DNA of 64,000 bases from Dolosigranulum pigrum ATCC 51524 (GTDB taxonomy: Bacteria; Bacillota; Bacilli; Lactobacillales; Carnobacteriaceae_A), in NCBI RefSeq assembly GCF_000245815.1, contig NZ_JH601103.1, forward strand, positions 1,459,527 to 1,523,526, read 5' to 3'. Shown here in pieces: positions 45,867-55,576 of the stretch (position 1 is the first letter of the stretch; each line of letters starts with the position of its first letter). The position numbers were made by a program, and so were the translations under genes. Under the pieces are notes generated by a model. The model was not told the origin of the DNA. It did no database searches and saw only the letters and a program-made list of their open reading frames with translations.

Positions 45867-45911
45867 AAACCCGACAAGTCCTCTATTACAAGAGCTTGTC
45901 GGGTTTTATTT
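45867..45911. terminator. Bidirectional terminator between niaX and rny
   Basis: Stem AAAACCCGACAAG / CTTGTCGGGTTTT with an inner CCTCT / AGAG pairing; T-rich tails on both strands serve the convergent genes. Confidence 0.88.
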
Positions 45912-45920
45912 GTCTATTAT

Positions 45921-47483
45921 TTATTTTGCGTAATCAATTGATCTTGTTTCGCGTATAACCGTTACTTTAATATGTCCTGGATAATCCATTGTACTTTCTA
46001 TTCTCTTACGTACATTGCGAGCTAAGCTAGCTGCTTCGCTGTCGCCAACTTCATCAGGCTTCACTAAGATTCGTAACTCACGACCTGCTTGAATCGCATA
46101 ACTTTCTTTAACTCCATCGAACTGATTCGAAATACTCTCTAAGTTTTCAAGGCGCTTCAAGTAACTATCGAGCGACTCACTTCTAGCACCTGGTCGAGCC
46201 GCTGAGATTGAGTCAGCTGCTTCTACTAGACCCGCAATCACGGAACTAGCTTCTATATCCCCATGGTGTGAAGCTATTGTGTTTACCACAACATCTGGCT
46301 CTTGGTATTTCATCGCGACTTGCGCTCCAATTTCAACATGAGAGCCTTCTACATCAGCATCTAGCGCTTTCCCTAGATCGTGAAGTAAGCCCGCACGCTT
46401 CGCTAAGGTCACATCTTCACCTAACTCAGCTGCCATCAACCCAGCTAATTTAGCGACTTCAATTGAATGATTTAAAACATTCTGTCCATAACTTGTACGG
46501 AAATTCAATCGGCCAATAATCTTAATTAAATCTGGGTGGATGGAATGAATACCTAACTCGAACATCGCTTCTTCTCCAATTTCACGAATACGTTCATCCA
46601 TTTCTTTGCGCGATTTTTCAACCGCTTCTTCAATACGTCCTGGATGAATACGACCATCTGAGATTAATTTCTCCAAGGCCATTTTTGCAATTTCGCGACG
46701 AATTGGATCATAACCACTTAAAACAACTGCTTCTGGGGTATCATCAATAATAAGATCCATCCCCGTAAGACTTTCGATTGTGCGAATATTACGTCCATCC
46801 CGTCCGATAATACGACCTTTCATATCATCGTTCGGTAAGTCAATCACACTAACAGTTGTCTCTGATACTTGATCGGCTGCACACCGCTGAATGGCTTCTG
46901 TTAGAATAGATTTCGCACGGCGGTCCGCTTCATTCTTCATCTTATCCTCGTATTGCTTGACCATTATAGCCAATTCTCGAGTCAACTCTTGTTCTGTCTG
47001 ATCGAGAACTTCTTTTCTTGCTTGTTCGGGAGATAACGCTGCAATTTCATGCAGAGTTTCTTCCTGTTTCGATACTAATTCTTCAACTTCTTCCTTAAGT
47101 GAATCAATTTCTGCTTTTTCTTCAGTTAATTTGTTTTCACGCTCATGAAGGGCATTTTCTTTCTTATCAAGATTGAGTGATTTAGTATCTAAGTTGTCTT
47201 CTTTTTGATCTAATCGGTTCTCTTGTCTTGACAGTTCCGAGCGTCTTTCTTTTATATCTTCTTCAACTTCAGATCGGTAGGCATGAATCTCTTCTTTTGC
47301 CTCCAACAACGCTTCTTTCTTCAAGGTTTCTGCTTCTTTATTAGCATCTTCCACAATCAAAGTTGCTGTTTGTCTAGCGTCTTCTTGTTTTTTCACTTGG
47401 GACGAATTACCAAAATATATCCCGGCAACTAGCCCAATGATTAAAGTAACGATAGCGAAGAAGATTGCAGTTAGTAAACCCAC
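45921..47483 (-). CDS. rny: Ribonuclease Y
   Basis: 520 aa. N-terminal membrane anchor (about 4-24), a long Glu/Lys coiled coil (about 30-200), KH domain (GRIIGRDGRNIRTIE) and HD domain (LLHDLGKALD, SHHGD). It is the membrane-tethered endonuclease that starts mRNA decay in most Firmicutes. It has its own promoter and a leader of ~118 nt. Confidence 0.97.
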   Translation of the reverse strand: MGLLTAIFFAIVTLIIGLVAGIYFGNSSQVKKQEDARQTATLIVEDANKEAETLKKEALLEAKEEIHAYRSEVEEDIKERRSELSRQENRLDQKEDNLDTKSLNLDKKENALHERENKLTEEKAEIDSLKEEVEELVSKQEETLHEIAALSPEQARKEVLDQTEQELTRELAIMVKQYEDKMKNEADRRAKSILTEAIQRCAADQVSETTVSVIDLPNDDMKGRIIGRDGRNIRTIESLTGMDLIIDDTPEAVVLSGYDPIRREIAKMALEKLISDGRIHPGRIEEAVEKSRKEMDERIREIGEEAMFELGIHSIHPDLIKIIGRLNFRTSYGQNVLNHSIEVAKLAGLMAAELGEDVTLAKRAGLLHDLGKALDADVEGSHVEIGAQVAMKYQEPDVVVNTIASHHGDIEASSVIAGLVEAADSISAARPGARSESLDSYLKRLENLESISNQFDGVKESYAIQAGRELRILVKPDEVGDSEAASLARNVRKRIESTMDYPGHIKVTVIRETRSIDYAK

Positions 47484-47534
47484 TTAATCACCTCCGTATC
47501 ATTATTTATTTTTTGTAACTTTGTCTGTATTCGG

Positions 47535-47551
47535 CTGCAAATCATTTGCAG
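47535..47551. repeat. Dyad in the rny leader
   Basis: CTGCAAAT-C-ATTTGCAG, a 17-nt perfect dyad about 50 nt before the rny ATG. Could be an operator or a transcript hairpin; RNase Y is reported to autoregulate in some species. Confidence 0.4.
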
Positions 47552-47607
47552 GGAATTATCATATTATCTGTCAAATCTTACATATCACAGAGTCAACAGA
47601 CATTCTA

Positions 47608-47636
47608 ATTTTAAAGCTCTACGTACTAAATGTCAA
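47608..47636 (-). promoter_or_regulatory. Promoter of rny
   Basis: Minus strand perfect TTGACA (47631-47636), 17 nt, TAAAAT (47608-47613). Confidence 0.65.
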
Positions 47637-47694
47637 ACATAAGCTGTTCACCCACTGATAAAATATAAAGTAATCTTTTTTCTAAACAGAATAA

Positions 47695-47734
47695 GTGACA
47701 AATAACTCCTTAACAAATAGGAGCTACTTGCCAC
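47695..47734 (-). terminator. Possible terminator of recA
   Basis: Minus strand stem GTGGCAAGTAGCTCC / GGAGTTATTTGTCAC (wobbles) with a 10-nt loop. No clean T run follows, so termination is uncertain. The 47484-47797 spacer contains this hairpin, the rny promoter and the rny leader dyad, and no gene. Confidence 0.45.
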
Positions 47735-47797
47735 TGTTGTAATAATTAACTTAACTCGTCAATCTCAGCCATCTTAAAGCGGTCTATTTAAATAAAG

Positions 47798-48907
47798 TTA
47801 TTCATCAGCTGACGTATTGTCTTCCGTCTCTTCAATTTCTTCATCTACTTCGAGTTCTGAAGCTTGTTCTGCTCTCTCTGCTGCCAATTGTTGCAGTCGC
47901 TCAAACTCTTCTTCATCAATTACGCCATAAGCTAACCGTACCTTACGATCAATCTCTTTTCTGATTTCAAGGTTTTCTTCTAAGAACTCTTTTGCATTCT
48001 CACGTCCTTGACCAAGACGTTCTTCCCCATAAGAATACCATGCACCTGCTTTAGTAATCACATCAGCATCAGCTCCCATATCGACGAGCTCACCAACTTG
48101 CGAGATACCTTGTCCATACATAATATCAACCATTGCTGTTTTAAATGGTGGGGCTACCTTATTTTTGACAATTTTAATTTTAGTTCGGTTACCGGTTAGA
48201 TCAGAACCTGATTTAATTTTTTCAGCTCGACGAACTTCTAAACGAACTGATGAGTAAAATTTCAAAGCGCGCCCACCTGGTGTTGTCTCAGGATTTCCGA
48301 ACATAACACCAATTTTTTCGCGAATCTGGTTGATGAACATACAAATTGTCTTTGTTTTATTAATTGAACCAGATAGCTTACGCAATGCTTGTGACATCAG
48401 ACGCGCTTGCAATCCTACATGGGCATCCCCCATCTCACCATCAATCTCAGCACGTGGAACAAGTGCCGCAACTGAGTCAACAACAATAATATCAATCGCC
48501 CCACTAGCTACTAATGCATCTGTAATTTCTAATGCTTGCTCTCCAGTATCTGGCTGTGAAAGTAATAATTCATCCACATCGACACCAAGTGCTCGAGCAT
48601 ATTTCGGATCCAAGGCGTGCTCAGCATCGATAAAGGCCGCTACCCCACCTTCTTCTTGTACAGCTGCAATTGCATGTAGCGCTACAGTGGTCTTACCAGA
48701 ACTTTCTGGTCCATATACTTCAATAATACGCCCCCGTGGATAGCCACCAATACCCAGTGCAACATCTAGTGCCAATGACCCACTTGGAACTGAACGCACC
48801 TCCGTATCGACTTTCTCACCCATTTTCATAATGGATCCTTTACCGAAATTCTTCTCAATATTTTTCAATGCTTTATCTAGCGCTTTCTGACGTTCCTCTG
48901 ATACCAT
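47798..48907 (-). CDS. recA: Recombinase RecA
   Basis: 369 aa with Walker A GPESSGKTTVALH, the L1/L2 DNA-binding loops, and a Glu/Asp-rich acidic tail. It drives homologous recombination and triggers LexA self-cleavage. Its ATG is preceded by GAGGAGG. A LexA/DinR box lies upstream, overlapping the end of cinA, so SOS control is very likely. Confidence 0.98.
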   Translation of the reverse strand: MVSEERQKALDKALKNIEKNFGKGSIMKMGEKVDTEVRSVPSGSLALDVALGIGGYPRGRIIEVYGPESSGKTTVALHAIAAVQEEGGVAAFIDAEHALDPKYARALGVDVDELLLSQPDTGEQALEITDALVASGAIDIIVVDSVAALVPRAEIDGEMGDAHVGLQARLMSQALRKLSGSINKTKTICMFINQIREKIGVMFGNPETTPGGRALKFYSSVRLEVRRAEKIKSGSDLTGNRTKIKIVKNKVAPPFKTAMVDIMYGQGISQVGELVDMGADADVITKAGAWYSYGEERLGQGRENAKEFLEENLEIRKEIDRKVRLAYGVIDEEEFERLQQLAAERAEQASELEVDEEIEETEDNTSADE

Positions 48908-48939
48908 TCCTATTCCTCCTCGTAATCCTCTTCTCTATC

Positions 48940-48968
48940 ATTATAATATGTTTGGCTTCTTTTTACAA
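48940..48968 (-). promoter_or_regulatory. Promoter of recA
   Basis: Minus strand TTGTAA (48963-48968), 17 nt, TATAAT (48940-48945). Confidence 0.65.
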
Positions 48969-48976
48969 CCCTAAAC

Positions 48977-48990
48977 CGAACATTTGTTCA
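48977..48990 (-). promoter_or_regulatory. SOS (LexA/DinR) box of recA
   Basis: Minus strand TGAACAAATGTTCG matches CGAAC-N4-GTTCG with one change at the first base. It lies 8 nt upstream of the -35 and overlaps the last codon of cinA. Confidence 0.8.
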
Positions 48991-50169
48991 AATTAATGCT
49001 TCTCTTAAACAGTTAGCAACATGCAGTTGAATAATTTCAGCCGTAACCTCACGCCGATAACTAAGATCAATTTCCCAAGAAAAATGCTGATTCTCATCAA
49101 CCAGGCCTACATATATTTTCGGAGGAAAGCCACCTTTTGATGCGTCTGGTGAAGTCGCTACACACGCCAGACTCATATCAGATTGACTATTTATTTTGAG
49201 TTGTTGCGCAATCGAACAGGCTCTTGCTTTGTCAACTTCACTATCAATAACCGGTTCGATAATAGCAGTGGTCAATTGCGATTTATCAATGAGATGATTG
49301 AAGAAACTAGACGTCACCACCCCACCTAAGCCATATTCAGCAATACTTATGGATTGATCTACTTTTTCCAATAATCTTACCGCAGTTGCCACCATTCCTT
49401 GCGAACCACTGGCATAAAAATAGTCGCCTACTTGCTCCATAATGGCTACTTCCGTCTCATGAATTAAGTCACGGGCTTTATCTGTTGATGATGCTTTTGC
49501 TGACAAGCGAACAGTCACTTCATAACCATCGACATAAATCGCTACAGTTGGATTGGTTTGTTTTTCGATAATATCGTCAATTTCTTTAGCCATCTGTGAT
49601 TCCGTGATATGAAAGAAACGCAAAATTTTTGATTCTAAGCACTCGTGATCTGTCGTTACTTGAAGCAATGATGGTATGAGTTGATTAGTAACCATTGCTT
49701 CCATCTCGCGCGGAACTCCTGGAACCATGGCATAATACGTTCCGTCGTGTTCTAACAAACTTCCCGGTGCCATACCATTCTCATTCGGCAGAAGCGTCGC
49801 CCCCTGCAGTATTTGAGATTGTCTTTTATTACTCTCTGGCATCGGTTGGCCTTTTCGCTCATAATAAGTCCGAATATGTGCTTGGCTCTCGGCATCATCC
49901 ACTAATGGGACATCGAGGTAATCCGCAATAATTTCTTTTGTAATATCATCCTTGGTCGGTCCTAATCCACCCGAAAAAATTAATAAATCCGCTCGTGATG
50001 TCGCAATAGCTATCGCTTGGCGTAATCGTTCAGGATTATCACCTACTACCGTATGAAAATAACAATCTATCCCACTCGCAGCTAATTCTCTGGCGATATA
50101 GGCTGCATTCGAATTCGTCACTTGACCTAGTAGTAATTCGGTTCCAATTGCAATAATTTCTGCCTTCAC
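48988..50169 (-). CDS. cinA: Competence/damage-inducible protein CinA
   Basis: 393 aa. N-terminal MoaB-like domain (IAIGTELLLGQVTNSNAAYIA, SGGLGPTKDD) and C-terminal CinA amidohydrolase domain (SIAEYGLGGVVTSSFF). The usual C-terminal motif reads SxAExxTGG; here it reads AEYGLGG, with Leu for Thr, which may affect the nicotinamide-nucleotide amidase activity. cinA is often co-transcribed with recA, which follows by 80 nt with its own promoter. Confidence 0.93.
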   Translation of the reverse strand: MKAEIIAIGTELLLGQVTNSNAAYIARELAASGIDCYFHTVVGDNPERLRQAIAIATSRADLLIFSGGLGPTKDDITKEIIADYLDVPLVDDAESQAHIRTYYERKGQPMPESNKRQSQILQGATLLPNENGMAPGSLLEHDGTYYAMVPGVPREMEAMVTNQLIPSLLQVTTDHECLESKILRFFHITESQMAKEIDDIIEKQTNPTVAIYVDGYEVTVRLSAKASSTDKARDLIHETEVAIMEQVGDYFYASGSQGMVATAVRLLEKVDQSISIAEYGLGGVVTSSFFNHLIDKSQLTTAIIEPVIDSEVDKARACSIAQQLKINSQSDMSLACVATSPDASKGGFPPKIYVGLVDENQHFSWEIDLSYRREVTAEIIQLHVANCLREALI

Positions 50170-50262
50170 TAGCTAACCTCCTATTATATAAATACGCCAT
50201 ACTTTTCTAAATTCGTTTTTTCCCATATGAAAAGAGTAGCATCATACTACTCTTCATTTTCT

Positions 50263-50847
50263 TTATTGTTTTGTAAATATATGACGAGCATTCCAGAAGT
50301 AATTCACGCCAGAATAAATAGTAAAAAACAAACACGTATAGAGCAATAAACTGGCTACAGGAATACCAATCAAATTAAATGGCACATTGTCTACGAGTAA
50401 AAAGATAATCGCAAACATCTGCGTAACTGTTTTGATTTTTCCTGGCCAAGCTGCCGCTAAGACTTCCCCGCCTTGTTCAATTAAAATCAGGCGTAAACCC
50501 GTTACCGCTAGCTCACGGCAAACAATAATAGCCACTACCCATGAAGGAGCTAACCCTAACTCTACTAAGACAATAAGAGCTGTCATCACTAACATTTTGT
50601 CTGCTAATGGATCCGCAAACTTCCCGAAATTTGTCGACAAGTCATATTTCCGTGCAATATGTCCATCCAGAAAATCCGTCACACTAGCCACTGCAAAAAT
50701 AACCATCGCCATGAGTAAATTCAGATTAATTGCAGACTCTAACACGTGCCACATACCTAACTGATAAGGCATTAACGCAACTACCATGAAGACAGGAATC
50801 AATCCGATACGAAAGAGTGTTAATTTGTTCGGTAAATTCATCTCCAT
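50263..50847 (-). CDS. pgsA: CDP-diacylglycerol-glycerol-3-phosphate 3-phosphatidyltransferase
   Basis: 194 aa integral membrane enzyme with the complete CDP-alcohol phosphotransferase motif: D-x2-D-G-x2-A-R-x8-G-x3-D-x3-D (DFLDGHIARK, then G-K-F-A-D-P-L-A-D-K). It makes phosphatidylglycerophosphate. ATG 50847 is 6 nt after GTGGAG and 3 nt after the rodZ-like stop. Confidence 0.95.
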   Translation of the reverse strand: MEMNLPNKLTLFRIGLIPVFMVVALMPYQLGMWHVLESAINLNLLMAMVIFAVASVTDFLDGHIARKYDLSTNFGKFADPLADKMLVMTALIVLVELGLAPSWVVAIIVCRELAVTGLRLILIEQGGEVLAAAWPGKIKTVTQMFAIIFLLVDNVPFNLIGIPVASLLLYTCLFFTIYSGVNYFWNARHIFTKQ

Positions 50848-50850
50848 TAT

Positions 50851-51693
50851 TTACTCCACTCCTCTATCTGCTTCGTGTTCGAATTGTAACGTTAGAACAA
50901 ACCCTTCATAAGCGACCAATTCATCGGGTAATGTCACTGTTTGCTCATTCAATCTTACAGTAGTCTTCTCACTACCACCAACCTCTACTGTCACTTCAGA
51001 CACATCATTTGAGAATTCTGCCTCCAATGATTCACCAGGATCCAATTCTTGCGGTTGACCATCGACATAAATCACCGCGTAAGCCTCTTCTCCCACGACA
51101 TTAATAACTAATCTTTGTGGTTCTGGATGCTCACCTGCCACAGTATAAACGATCGCAGTTCCCTCTTCATCAGCTAATTCAATGGTTTGTGGATAATTGG
51201 TTGCCTCTTCTTCGGCTACATCCTCTATGACTGCATCTTCAATATAACGCGTCTCTTCTTGTTTATTTTGAATATAGGCCTCTTCTGCTTCACGCGACAA
51301 GTTTCGTCCCGCCACGTAGACAACTACAACAATTGCCAGAATAAAGCAACTGAGCAAAATAAGTGGTAAACTCTCCTTAATCGTCGCCCATGTTCCACTG
51401 CTACTATCCTTAATACTTTTATGCGTTATTGTTCTCTTTTGTTTCGGTTTTGGCTCTTGCTCGTCAGTCTTTTCATCGAATTCCTGCACAATTTGAGCAC
51501 TATCGAAATCGACCATCTCCGCATATTGCTTAATAAATGTTCGCGCATAGAACGCATCCGGTAATATATCCAAATTTCCTTCTTCAATTGCAATCAAATA
51601 GCGCTCTTGAATTTTTGTCTGTTTGGAAATATCGGTAATAGAGTACCCTTTACGAATGCGGGCATCCTTCAATTTCTGACCAATATCAAACAT
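50851..51693 (-). CDS. rodZ: RodZ-like membrane helix-turn-helix protein (YmfM)
   Basis: 280 aa. Cytoplasmic HTH_25 domain (about 1-75, RIRKGYSITDISKQTKI), a basic linker, one membrane segment (about 106-128), and an extracytoplasmic beta-rich domain. RodZ links MreB to the elongation machinery. The order ymfF-ymfH-ymfM-pgsA-cinA-recA is conserved in Firmicutes. Confidence 0.88.
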   Translation of the reverse strand: MFDIGQKLKDARIRKGYSITDISKQTKIQERYLIAIEEGNLDILPDAFYARTFIKQYAEMVDFDSAQIVQEFDEKTDEQEPKPKQKRTITHKSIKDSSSGTWATIKESLPLILLSCFILAIVVVVYVAGRNLSREAEEAYIQNKQEETRYIEDAVIEDVAEEEATNYPQTIELADEEGTAIVYTVAGEHPEPQRLVINVVGEEAYAVIYVDGQPQELDPGESLEAEFSNDVSEVTVEVGGSEKTTVRLNEQTVTLPDELVAYEGFVLTLQFEHEADRGVE

Positions 51694-51730
51694 CTGACTC
51701 CTCCTCTACTCTTATATATTTCACTCTCAT

Positions 51731-53023
51731 TTACGACTCTTCCGGTAGAATAGTAAAGACAGACAATAACTCTTCTCGAATATAATCATTCGCCACTTCA
51801 ATTGTTTCTTCTAACGTCATCTCTTCTAAGAACGGTACAAAATCAAATACCGTTGCTTCACCATAAGATTTACTCATAAACTGATAGGCAATGTATTCTA
51901 GCGAGTTTAATGCTTGTAAGACCTTTCCAATGGTCTTGCGCTTAATTAACTCAAAATGTTCTGGGTTAATATCAGCCGACGCTTGGTGCTCTAGCAGAAT
52001 AGCTTTCATTCGTTTCTTAAACTCTTCCGGTTGCTTCGTATCTGTTGCAACATTTACCGTATTGAAAGTCCGCTCGAATAAAAATTCAGTCGAATAACTA
52101 TCATCAATAATTCCCTCATCATACAATGATAAATACGCTTCTGATGTTGGACCTAGCAACATCTCCATATAAAGACTCATAGCGATCTCATAACGCAAGG
52201 CATCCTCACCAGTCAAGTTAGTTCGCAACCCACGAATACCTAATGATACTTTAGGTTTTTGAATTGGCATATGAATGGTCTCTTCTGCCGTTATTTCATC
52301 TAGATTCTCTTCCGGAAAAATTCGGTTCGGTGTCGGTGCCTCTGGGAAATCCTTCGCTTCTTGGTTGGCTCGGATTAACGCCATTGTCTCTTCTGGTTCA
52401 ATCTGCCCAACCACTAATAAGGTCATATTGCTTGGATGATAGAAGGTATTATAATTGTCATACAGCATATCTGCCGTAATTTGATTAATACTCTCAACCG
52501 TCCCTAATATATCGATATGCACCGGATGATCTGGATAAAGATTCTTCAAGATTCCCATCATCAATTGGAAACTCGCCTCATCTTCATACATCCCAATCTC
52601 TTGGGCAATAATCCCTTTTTCCTTCTCCACCGTCTCCTCCGTGAAGTAAGGTGCCTGCACGAAATCCAGTAACGTCTTTAGATTTTCTTCAACAAAATGA
52701 GTAGTTGAGAAGAGATAAGCCGTACGCGTAAAAGACGTAAATGCATTGGCGGCCGCCCCATATTTTGAAAATTCATGAAAAACATCACCGTCTTCTTTCT
52801 CAAACATTTTATGTTCTAAGAAGTGCGCAATCCCATCTGGAAAATTAACCGGCTCACTCTTTCCAATCGGTGTAAAGTGCTGATCAATTGACCCGAAGTC
52901 GGTGCCGAACAATGCATACGTCTTGTTGAAGTCCGGTTTCGGCAGTAATACAACTTGCAAGCCATTTTCTAATGTTTCTGTATAAAGTGTCTCATTCAAC
53001 TGTGGATATTCTTTCGTCTGCAT
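51731..53023 (-). CDS. ymfH: M16-family zinc peptidase YmfH
   Basis: 430 aa pitrilysin-type protein with the inverted zinc motif HFLEH and the downstream Glu in EKGIIAQEIGMYEDE, so it is the potentially active partner. Start at ATG 53023, 3 nt after the ymfF stop. Recent annotations link YmfF/YmfH to maturation of the 5-aminopentanol modification on EF-P in Bacillus; I cannot test that here. Confidence 0.88.
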   Translation of the reverse strand: MQTKEYPQLNETLYTETLENGLQVVLLPKPDFNKTYALFGTDFGSIDQHFTPIGKSEPVNFPDGIAHFLEHKMFEKEDGDVFHEFSKYGAAANAFTSFTRTAYLFSTTHFVEENLKTLLDFVQAPYFTEETVEKEKGIIAQEIGMYEDEASFQLMMGILKNLYPDHPVHIDILGTVESINQITADMLYDNYNTFYHPSNMTLLVVGQIEPEETMALIRANQEAKDFPEAPTPNRIFPEENLDEITAEETIHMPIQKPKVSLGIRGLRTNLTGEDALRYEIAMSLYMEMLLGPTSEAYLSLYDEGIIDDSYSTEFLFERTFNTVNVATDTKQPEEFKKRMKAILLEHQASADINPEHFELIKRKTIGKVLQALNSLEYIAYQFMSKSYGEATVFDFVPFLEEMTLEETIEVANDYIREELLSVFTILPEES

Positions 53024-53026
53024 CGC

Positions 53027-54271
53027 TTATTCTCCCTTCAAGACGTAAATACTACGCAATTGCACTTGACGAGCAATACGCTGGATATCTTTTGCTTCAA
53101 CTGCATCCACCTTTGCTAGCCAATCTGCCAAGGTTAAATCTTGGCCCACTAAGTTCAATGCATGCTCACGCTTAATAATCGTACTTGGATTATCATCTGA
53201 TTGGCGCAGTCCATTTTTAATCATCTCTTTAGTCTGAACAACGGCTTCTTCATTGAAATTCCCAGCTGCAATTGCTTCAAGCTGCTCATTAATAAGATCA
53301 ATCACATGATCCGTCTGTGCCTGATCAATCCCCGCTCGCACATACATCACGCCACGGAAGTTATCCATCTGACTCGACGCATAATAAGCTAAACTTTCCT
53401 TTTCACGTACATTCATGAACAACTTCGAGTGCGGAAATCCTCCAAATAAACCATTGAAGACTTGCCCAGCAATATAATCATCTGTCTGGTAATACACACC
53501 CGTATCATAGGCCATGTTCAACTTCGCCTGACTAATCGCTTGTACTTCCTCTTCGCGTCGCAACTCATCATTTTCATTATGGTAGAAGACCTCTCCAACA
53601 ATCGGCTCACGATCCTGGAAATCAAAGTCATTACACAAGTTAATCACCTTGCGCTCCGTAATATCACCTAGTACAAAAATATCAATCTCATCTGAGCTTA
53701 ACATCGATGCAAAACTACGCAACACGTCTTCATTGCTTAAATTATCCAAAGCCTCAAGTGACCCTTCAATGGACATCCCTTGAGCTGAATCGTCGAAATA
53801 TAACTCCTTCAATTGCTGATACGCATAAGACTGCTTATCATCCGACAGCGACTCCAAATCTTCCCGCAAATTGGTCACTTCACGTTGGAATGTTTCAGGG
53901 TGGAACTGTCCATGTTGTGCATTGGGCCGGCGCAAGATTGACTTCAAGAACATCATTGCATTCGTCGTCACATTATCCACAGATAGATACTTATCATTAA
54001 CAATATTCAACGTTAACACCACTTGATGCAATTGGCCAGCGCGTGATACATCCGCTGAAAAACTCGCTCCGTATAATGCTGACAATGCCTTCTGGAAAGC
54101 CGTCTGTGTGGGAAACTCTTCACTGTTGGTCTCCAATAAACGAGCAATCATTGAACGCTTTGTTATATTATCAGCTGTTAATTTTGTTTTAAAATACATT
54201 TTTATCGAAATTGTTTTAAACTTTGTTGATGGAAACACATGTAAGTTGACGCCTTTTGCTAATTCAACCAT
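53027..54271 (-). CDS. ymfF: M16-family inactive partner YmfF
   Basis: 414 aa, same fold as YmfH but without HxxEH at the N-terminus (RLLETNSEEF at the corresponding place), so probably a non-catalytic partner. ATG 54271 is preceded by AAGGAGTG. It lies immediately upstream of ymfH. Confidence 0.85.
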   Translation of the reverse strand: MVELAKGVNLHVFPSTKFKTISIKMYFKTKLTADNITKRSMIARLLETNSEEFPTQTAFQKALSALYGASFSADVSRAGQLHQVVLTLNIVNDKYLSVDNVTTNAMMFLKSILRRPNAQHGQFHPETFQREVTNLREDLESLSDDKQSYAYQQLKELYFDDSAQGMSIEGSLEALDNLSNEDVLRSFASMLSSDEIDIFVLGDITERKVINLCNDFDFQDREPIVGEVFYHNENDELRREEEVQAISQAKLNMAYDTGVYYQTDDYIAGQVFNGLFGGFPHSKLFMNVREKESLAYYASSQMDNFRGVMYVRAGIDQAQTDHVIDLINEQLEAIAAGNFNEEAVVQTKEMIKNGLRQSDDNPSTIIKREHALNLVGQDLTLADWLAKVDAVEAKDIQRIARQVQLRSIYVLKGE

Positions 54272-54374
54272 TCTTTCACTCCTTAAAAAGCTGTTAGTCC
54301 CATTTTATGATATATAGCGAGATAAATAAAGCCATTCACTCCCAATTACTCGATAGCTTGTAGCCCCAACTGTA

Positions 54375-55571
54375 TTACTCCACATCATGCAACCAGTCTT
54401 TCAGTTCTTGAACTTTATCTAATCGCTCCCACGGTAAATCCAAATCATCACGACCAAAGTGCCCGTATGCAGCGGTTTGTTTGTAAATCGGTTGCTTCAA
54501 TCCTAGCATGTCAATAATACCAGCTGGGCGTAAGTCGAATATCTCACGCACAGCTTCAACTAATTTTTGCGTACTTACCTTCCCAGTGCCAAAAGTGTCT
54601 AAGCTAACAGAGACAGGCTGTGCTACTCCAATGGCATACGCCAATTGTACTTCTACCTCATCAGCAAAACCAGCCGCAACAATATTCTTAGCAATATAGC
54701 GAGCAGCATAACTTGCTGAACGATCCACTTTAGTCGCATCTTTTCCACTGAAAGCACCGCCACCATGACGCGCCCAACCACCATATGTGTCGACAATAAT
54801 CTTCCGGCCAGTTAACCCTGCGTCCCCTTTAGGTCCACCAATAACGAAACGACCAGTTGGATTAATTAAATAGCGGGTCTGATCATCTAACAACTCTTTC
54901 GGAAGTACCTGATCAATCACCTGCGCCTGAACATCTGCAGCCAGTTGTTGCATTGTAATATTCGGAGCATGTTGTGTGCTCACTACAACGGTATCGATTC
55001 GTGACGCCTTCCCTTGCTCATCATATTCAACTGTCACCTGCGCCTTCGCATCTGGACGTAAATAGTCTAATTGACCTGACTTACGCACTTCAGCTAATTT
55101 ACGCGTCAACTTATGGCTGAGTGCAATCGGAAGTGGCATATATTCTGGCGTATCATTGGTTGCATAACCAAACATCAAGCCTTGATCTCCTGCCCCAATC
55201 TTATCGAATGGATCAATATCAGCATGCTTATATTCCAGCGAAGCATCCACCCCACCGGCAATATCCGGCGACTGTTCATCAATCGTCACTAGCACGGCCA
55301 CATTATCCGCATCGAAACCATATTTAGCTCGTGTATAACCGACTTCTCGAATCGTCTCACGTACAATTTGCTGGACATCAACATATGTACTCGTTCGAAT
55401 TTCACCACCAACTAAGACTAGCCCCGTGTTGACCATAACTTCACAAGCTACTCGCGCATCAGGATCATCCATTAAGATCGCATCTAAGATACTATCACTA
55501 ATCTGATCCGCCAACTTATCTGGGTGCCCCTCTGACACCGATTCTGATGTAAATAATCGTCTCTCTTTCAT
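54375..55571 (-). CDS. metK: S-adenosylmethionine synthetase
   Basis: 398 aa, full length, with GHPDKLADQISD, GAGDQGLMFGYA and GGGAFSGKDATKVDRS. It makes SAM from ATP and methionine. The start region is embedded in a SAM-III riboswitch (55577-55640), giving feedback control of translation. Confidence 0.98.
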   Translation of the reverse strand: MKERRLFTSESVSEGHPDKLADQISDSILDAILMDDPDARVACEVMVNTGLVLVGGEIRTSTYVDVQQIVRETIREVGYTRAKYGFDADNVAVLVTIDEQSPDIAGGVDASLEYKHADIDPFDKIGAGDQGLMFGYATNDTPEYMPLPIALSHKLTRKLAEVRKSGQLDYLRPDAKAQVTVEYDEQGKASRIDTVVVSTQHAPNITMQQLAADVQAQVIDQVLPKELLDDQTRYLINPTGRFVIGGPKGDAGLTGRKIIVDTYGGWARHGGGAFSGKDATKVDRSASYAARYIAKNIVAAGFADEVEVQLAYAIGVAQPVSVSLDTFGTGKVSTQKLVEAVREIFDLRPAGIIDMLGLKQPIYKQTAAYGHFGRDDLDLPWERLDKVQELKDWLHDVE

Positions 55572-55576
55572 CCTAT

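Noticed and set aside
48330..48743. Plus-strand 137-codon frame opposite recA
   Set aside because: Antisense shadow of the highly conserved recA sequence.
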